DNA of 64,000 nucleotides from Zea mays (taxonomy: Eukaryota > Streptophyta > Magnoliopsida > Poales > Poaceae), in contig NC_050100.1 in assembly GCF_902167145.1 (NCBI RefSeq), forward strand, positions 199,367,974 to 199,431,973, written 5' to 3'. Under the pieces are notes generated by a model that was given only the letters and a program-made list of their open reading frames with translations, had not been told where the DNA came from and did not search any database. Made by a program: the position numbers and the translations under genes. Shown here piece by piece: positions 63,156 through 64,000 of this stretch. Within the stretch, counting starts at the first letter, position 1. Each line of letters begins with the position of its first letter.

Positions 63156-63176
63156 ATCAACTCATTATGAGTTGAT
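63156..63176. other. 21-bp palindrome
   Basis: ATCAACTCAT-T-ATGAGTTGAT has 10-base perfect arms around one central base. It lies downstream of the antisense acidic ORF on the minus strand. It could be a hairpin in that RNA or a chance palindrome in AT-rich DNA. Confidence 0.6.
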
Positions 63177-63179
63177 GAC

Positions 63180-63300
63180 CTCCCTACTACTACATTACAC
63201 TCCACTACTCTATACTACTAATTACTACTACATTACACTTCACTACTCTATACTACTAACTGCTACTACATTATTTCATTATACTACTTCTAATCTATAC
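63180..63300. repeat. Degenerate CTACTA-rich short repeat
   Basis: The block CTACTACATTACAC then TTCACTACTCTATACTA is present about two and a half times with a period in the low to mid forties. It is mixed with CTA/ACT trinucleotide runs. On the minus strand it would form the 3' untranslated region of the acidic ORF. No coding potential. Confidence 0.65.
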
Positions 63301-63324
63301 TAACATTTAAAAAACCAGTGGCAT

Positions 63325-63783
63325 CTACCCACTGGCCTTGTTGCTACCCTTGTTGCTGCCCTTGCTGCCGCTGCCATTGCCGCCCTTGCTGCCGCCGTCA
63401 CCGTCCCTGCCGCCGTCGTCGCCCCTGCCGCTGTCGCCTCCGTCGTCGTCGTCATCACCGCCATCGCCGCCGCTGCTCTCCTCGGACGAGTCTGAGGAGT
63501 CCTCCTCGTCCGAGGAGTGCTCCGACTCATCCGAGCCCTTGAGCCCGGAGCGCTCGACGGCCCGGATGTAGGTCCAGACCTCCGCGGCAATCCCCTGGGA
63601 GTCGTCTGAATCATCAGACGACACCGGGGGAGAGACGGGAGCCGGAGATCCCTCGGACTCGGAGGAGAACTCCTCCTCCAAGTACTCCGAGTCGCCGAAG
63701 TCCTCCGAAGGAGGAGTCGGCTCACGTTTGCGCTTGTCACCAGAGCGAGGAGAAGAACCGCTACCTTTCTTACTCTTGCCCAT
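63325..63783 (-). CDS. Antisense acidic Ser/Asp/Gly-rich protein, 152 aa
   Basis: An uninterrupted minus-strand frame starts at ATG 63783, 75 bases downstream of a TATA box, so this start is preferred over an in-frame ATG further up at about 63987. Residues 1-20 are basic (KSKKG, DKRKR). Residues 25-62 are acidic and Ser-rich. Residues 64-83 (GIAAEVWTYIRAVERSGLK) are the only part likely to be a helix. Residues 84-104 are a Ser/Asp/Glu tract, 105-131 are Gly/Asp with DDDDD, and 132-152 a Gly/Ser/Asn/Lys tail. It has no recognised domain, signal peptide or membrane segment. Such composition suits a nuclear or nucleic-acid-associated disordered protein, but that is inference. Grande elements are reported to carry a minus-strand gene (gene 23); whether this is it needs a comparison. 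It is the only intact frame in the element. Confidence 0.6.
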   Translation of the reverse strand: MGKSKKGSGSSPRSGDKRKREPTPPSEDFGDSEYLEEEFSSESEGSPAPVSPPVSSDDSDDSQGIAAEVWTYIRAVERSGLKGSDESEHSSDEEDSSDSSEESSGGDGGDDDDDGGDSGRGDDGGRDGDGGSKGGNGSGSKGSNKGSNKASG

Positions 63784-63857
63784 GGTGGCAGTGGAGGGAA
63801 GAAGAGGAGAGTAAGCAAGCAGCAAGAGATGTGAAAAAACCGGAGAAGCAAAGGCAC

Positions 63858-63865
63858 TATTTATA
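63858..63865 (-). promoter_or_regulatory. TATA box for the antisense acidic ORF
   Basis: On the minus strand TATAAATA, inside the palindrome-like CTATAAATAG, lies 75 bases upstream of the ATG at 63783. That leaves a short 5' untranslated region of about 45 bases if transcription begins ~30 bases downstream. This suggests a promoter inside the element, independent of the LTR. Confidence 0.6.
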
Positions 63866-63866
63866 G

Positions 63867-64000
63867 AAGAAGAAGGCAACCACTCACCTCCTACCACGGT
63901 CACTGAACAGTCGCAAAAATTCAATATGCACTTCAAACTGTCTGAAGACACGTCAGGCGGCTGACGCCGCTTCACGCAACACAACACCCATTGGGACTCC
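63867..64000. other. End of window, internal element sequence
   Basis: No LTR start, polypurine tract or satellite is recognised here, so the element continues past the window. On the minus strand this is the region upstream of the acidic ORF promoter. Confidence 0.5.

Larger units (their letters stand above)
51454..64000 (+). mobile_element. Grande-like Ty3/gypsy (Tat lineage) LTR retrotransposon, 3' end outside window
   Basis: In order: 5' LTR (51454-52084), primer binding site, gag, protease, reverse transcriptase, RNase H, second RNase H, integrase, then about 5.8 kb of non-pol sequence with two tandem arrays and minus-strand genes. No chromodomain follows integrase. The tandem RNase H domains and an antisense gene downstream of pol are known features of the plant Tat lineage. 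An LTR near 630 bp, a length above 12.5 kb, 3' tandem arrays and antisense genes fit the maize Grande family as I remember it; this is inference, not a sequence match. No polypurine tract or 3' LTR is visible before 64000. Both gag-pol and the antisense gene are broken. The likely target duplication is GTCTC (51449-51453), which cannot be confirmed without the other end. Confidence 0.85.

Noticed and set aside
63300..63857. Alternative minus-strand frame rich in Ala, Arg and Thr, and plus-strand Cys/Pro/Arg-rich frames over the acidic ORF
   Set aside because: Low-complexity shadows of the Ser/Asp/Gly codons. Only the frame from 63783 starts at a suitable distance from the TATA box.
51454..64000. 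A novel non-transposon gene system in the 3' half of the element
   Set aside because: Antisense genes and 3' tandem arrays are already known in Tat-lineage elements such as Grande, so the layout is unusual but probably not new.

Overview
The window is plant repeat DNA from a Zea-type grass (maize or a close relative). It holds no host gene, tRNA or rRNA that I can support. Bases 1-51453 are a head-to-tail array of about 280 copies of a ~180-bp monomer, which I recognise as the maize knob satellite (knob180). All copies read in the same orientation. One small LTR-retrotransposon relic interrupts the array: a solo LTR at 49530-50007 flanked by the 5-bp duplication ATGGT. At 51454 the array is cut by a large Ty3/gypsy LTR retrotransposon that runs to the end of the window; its 3' LTR lies outside.

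The satellite has three parts. A left domain (1 to ~11.4 kb) contains a monomer type with AATGACACT and GTAGTGAGG boxes in a 10-monomer higher-order pattern of about 1.8 kb. A middle domain (~11.4-38.8 kb) contains a monomer class with AATGGCACC, often linked to GTGGAGCGAGG, that is absent on either side. It carries several near-identical segmental duplications (offsets 3779, 2699, 1080, ~1618 bp), so it was amplified most recently. A right domain (~38.8-51.4 kb) lacks the AATGGCACC class. A few monomers carry internal deletions, some joined at short shared sequences. Because 180 is divisible by 3, long open frames run through many monomers on both strands; these are artefacts of the period and are not listed as genes.

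The large element (51454-64000, more than 12.5 kb) has a 631-bp 5' LTR with a TATA box, a primer binding site, and decayed gag, protease, reverse transcriptase, two RNase H domains and integrase on the + strand. Downstream of pol is a long region of mostly minus-strand content: an 89-bp tandem array, a spliced antisense gene with a 'putative gypsy type transposon' domain and a coiled-coil C-terminus, a 41-bp tandem array, and a second short antisense ORF (acidic, Ser/Asp/Gly-rich) with its own TATA box. The double RNase H and antisense gene point to the Tat lineage. The length, LTR size, 3' tandem arrays and antisense genes fit the maize Grande family best, although I could not compare sequences. 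Eight premature stops and several single-base frameshifts show that this copy cannot make its own proteins.

The most interesting structures are the two phased tandem arrays whose units contain hairpins (with paired base changes in the 89-bp array) on either side of the antisense gene, the phase-matched introns of that gene, and the domain structure of the satellite. I found no sign of a wholly new type of system.
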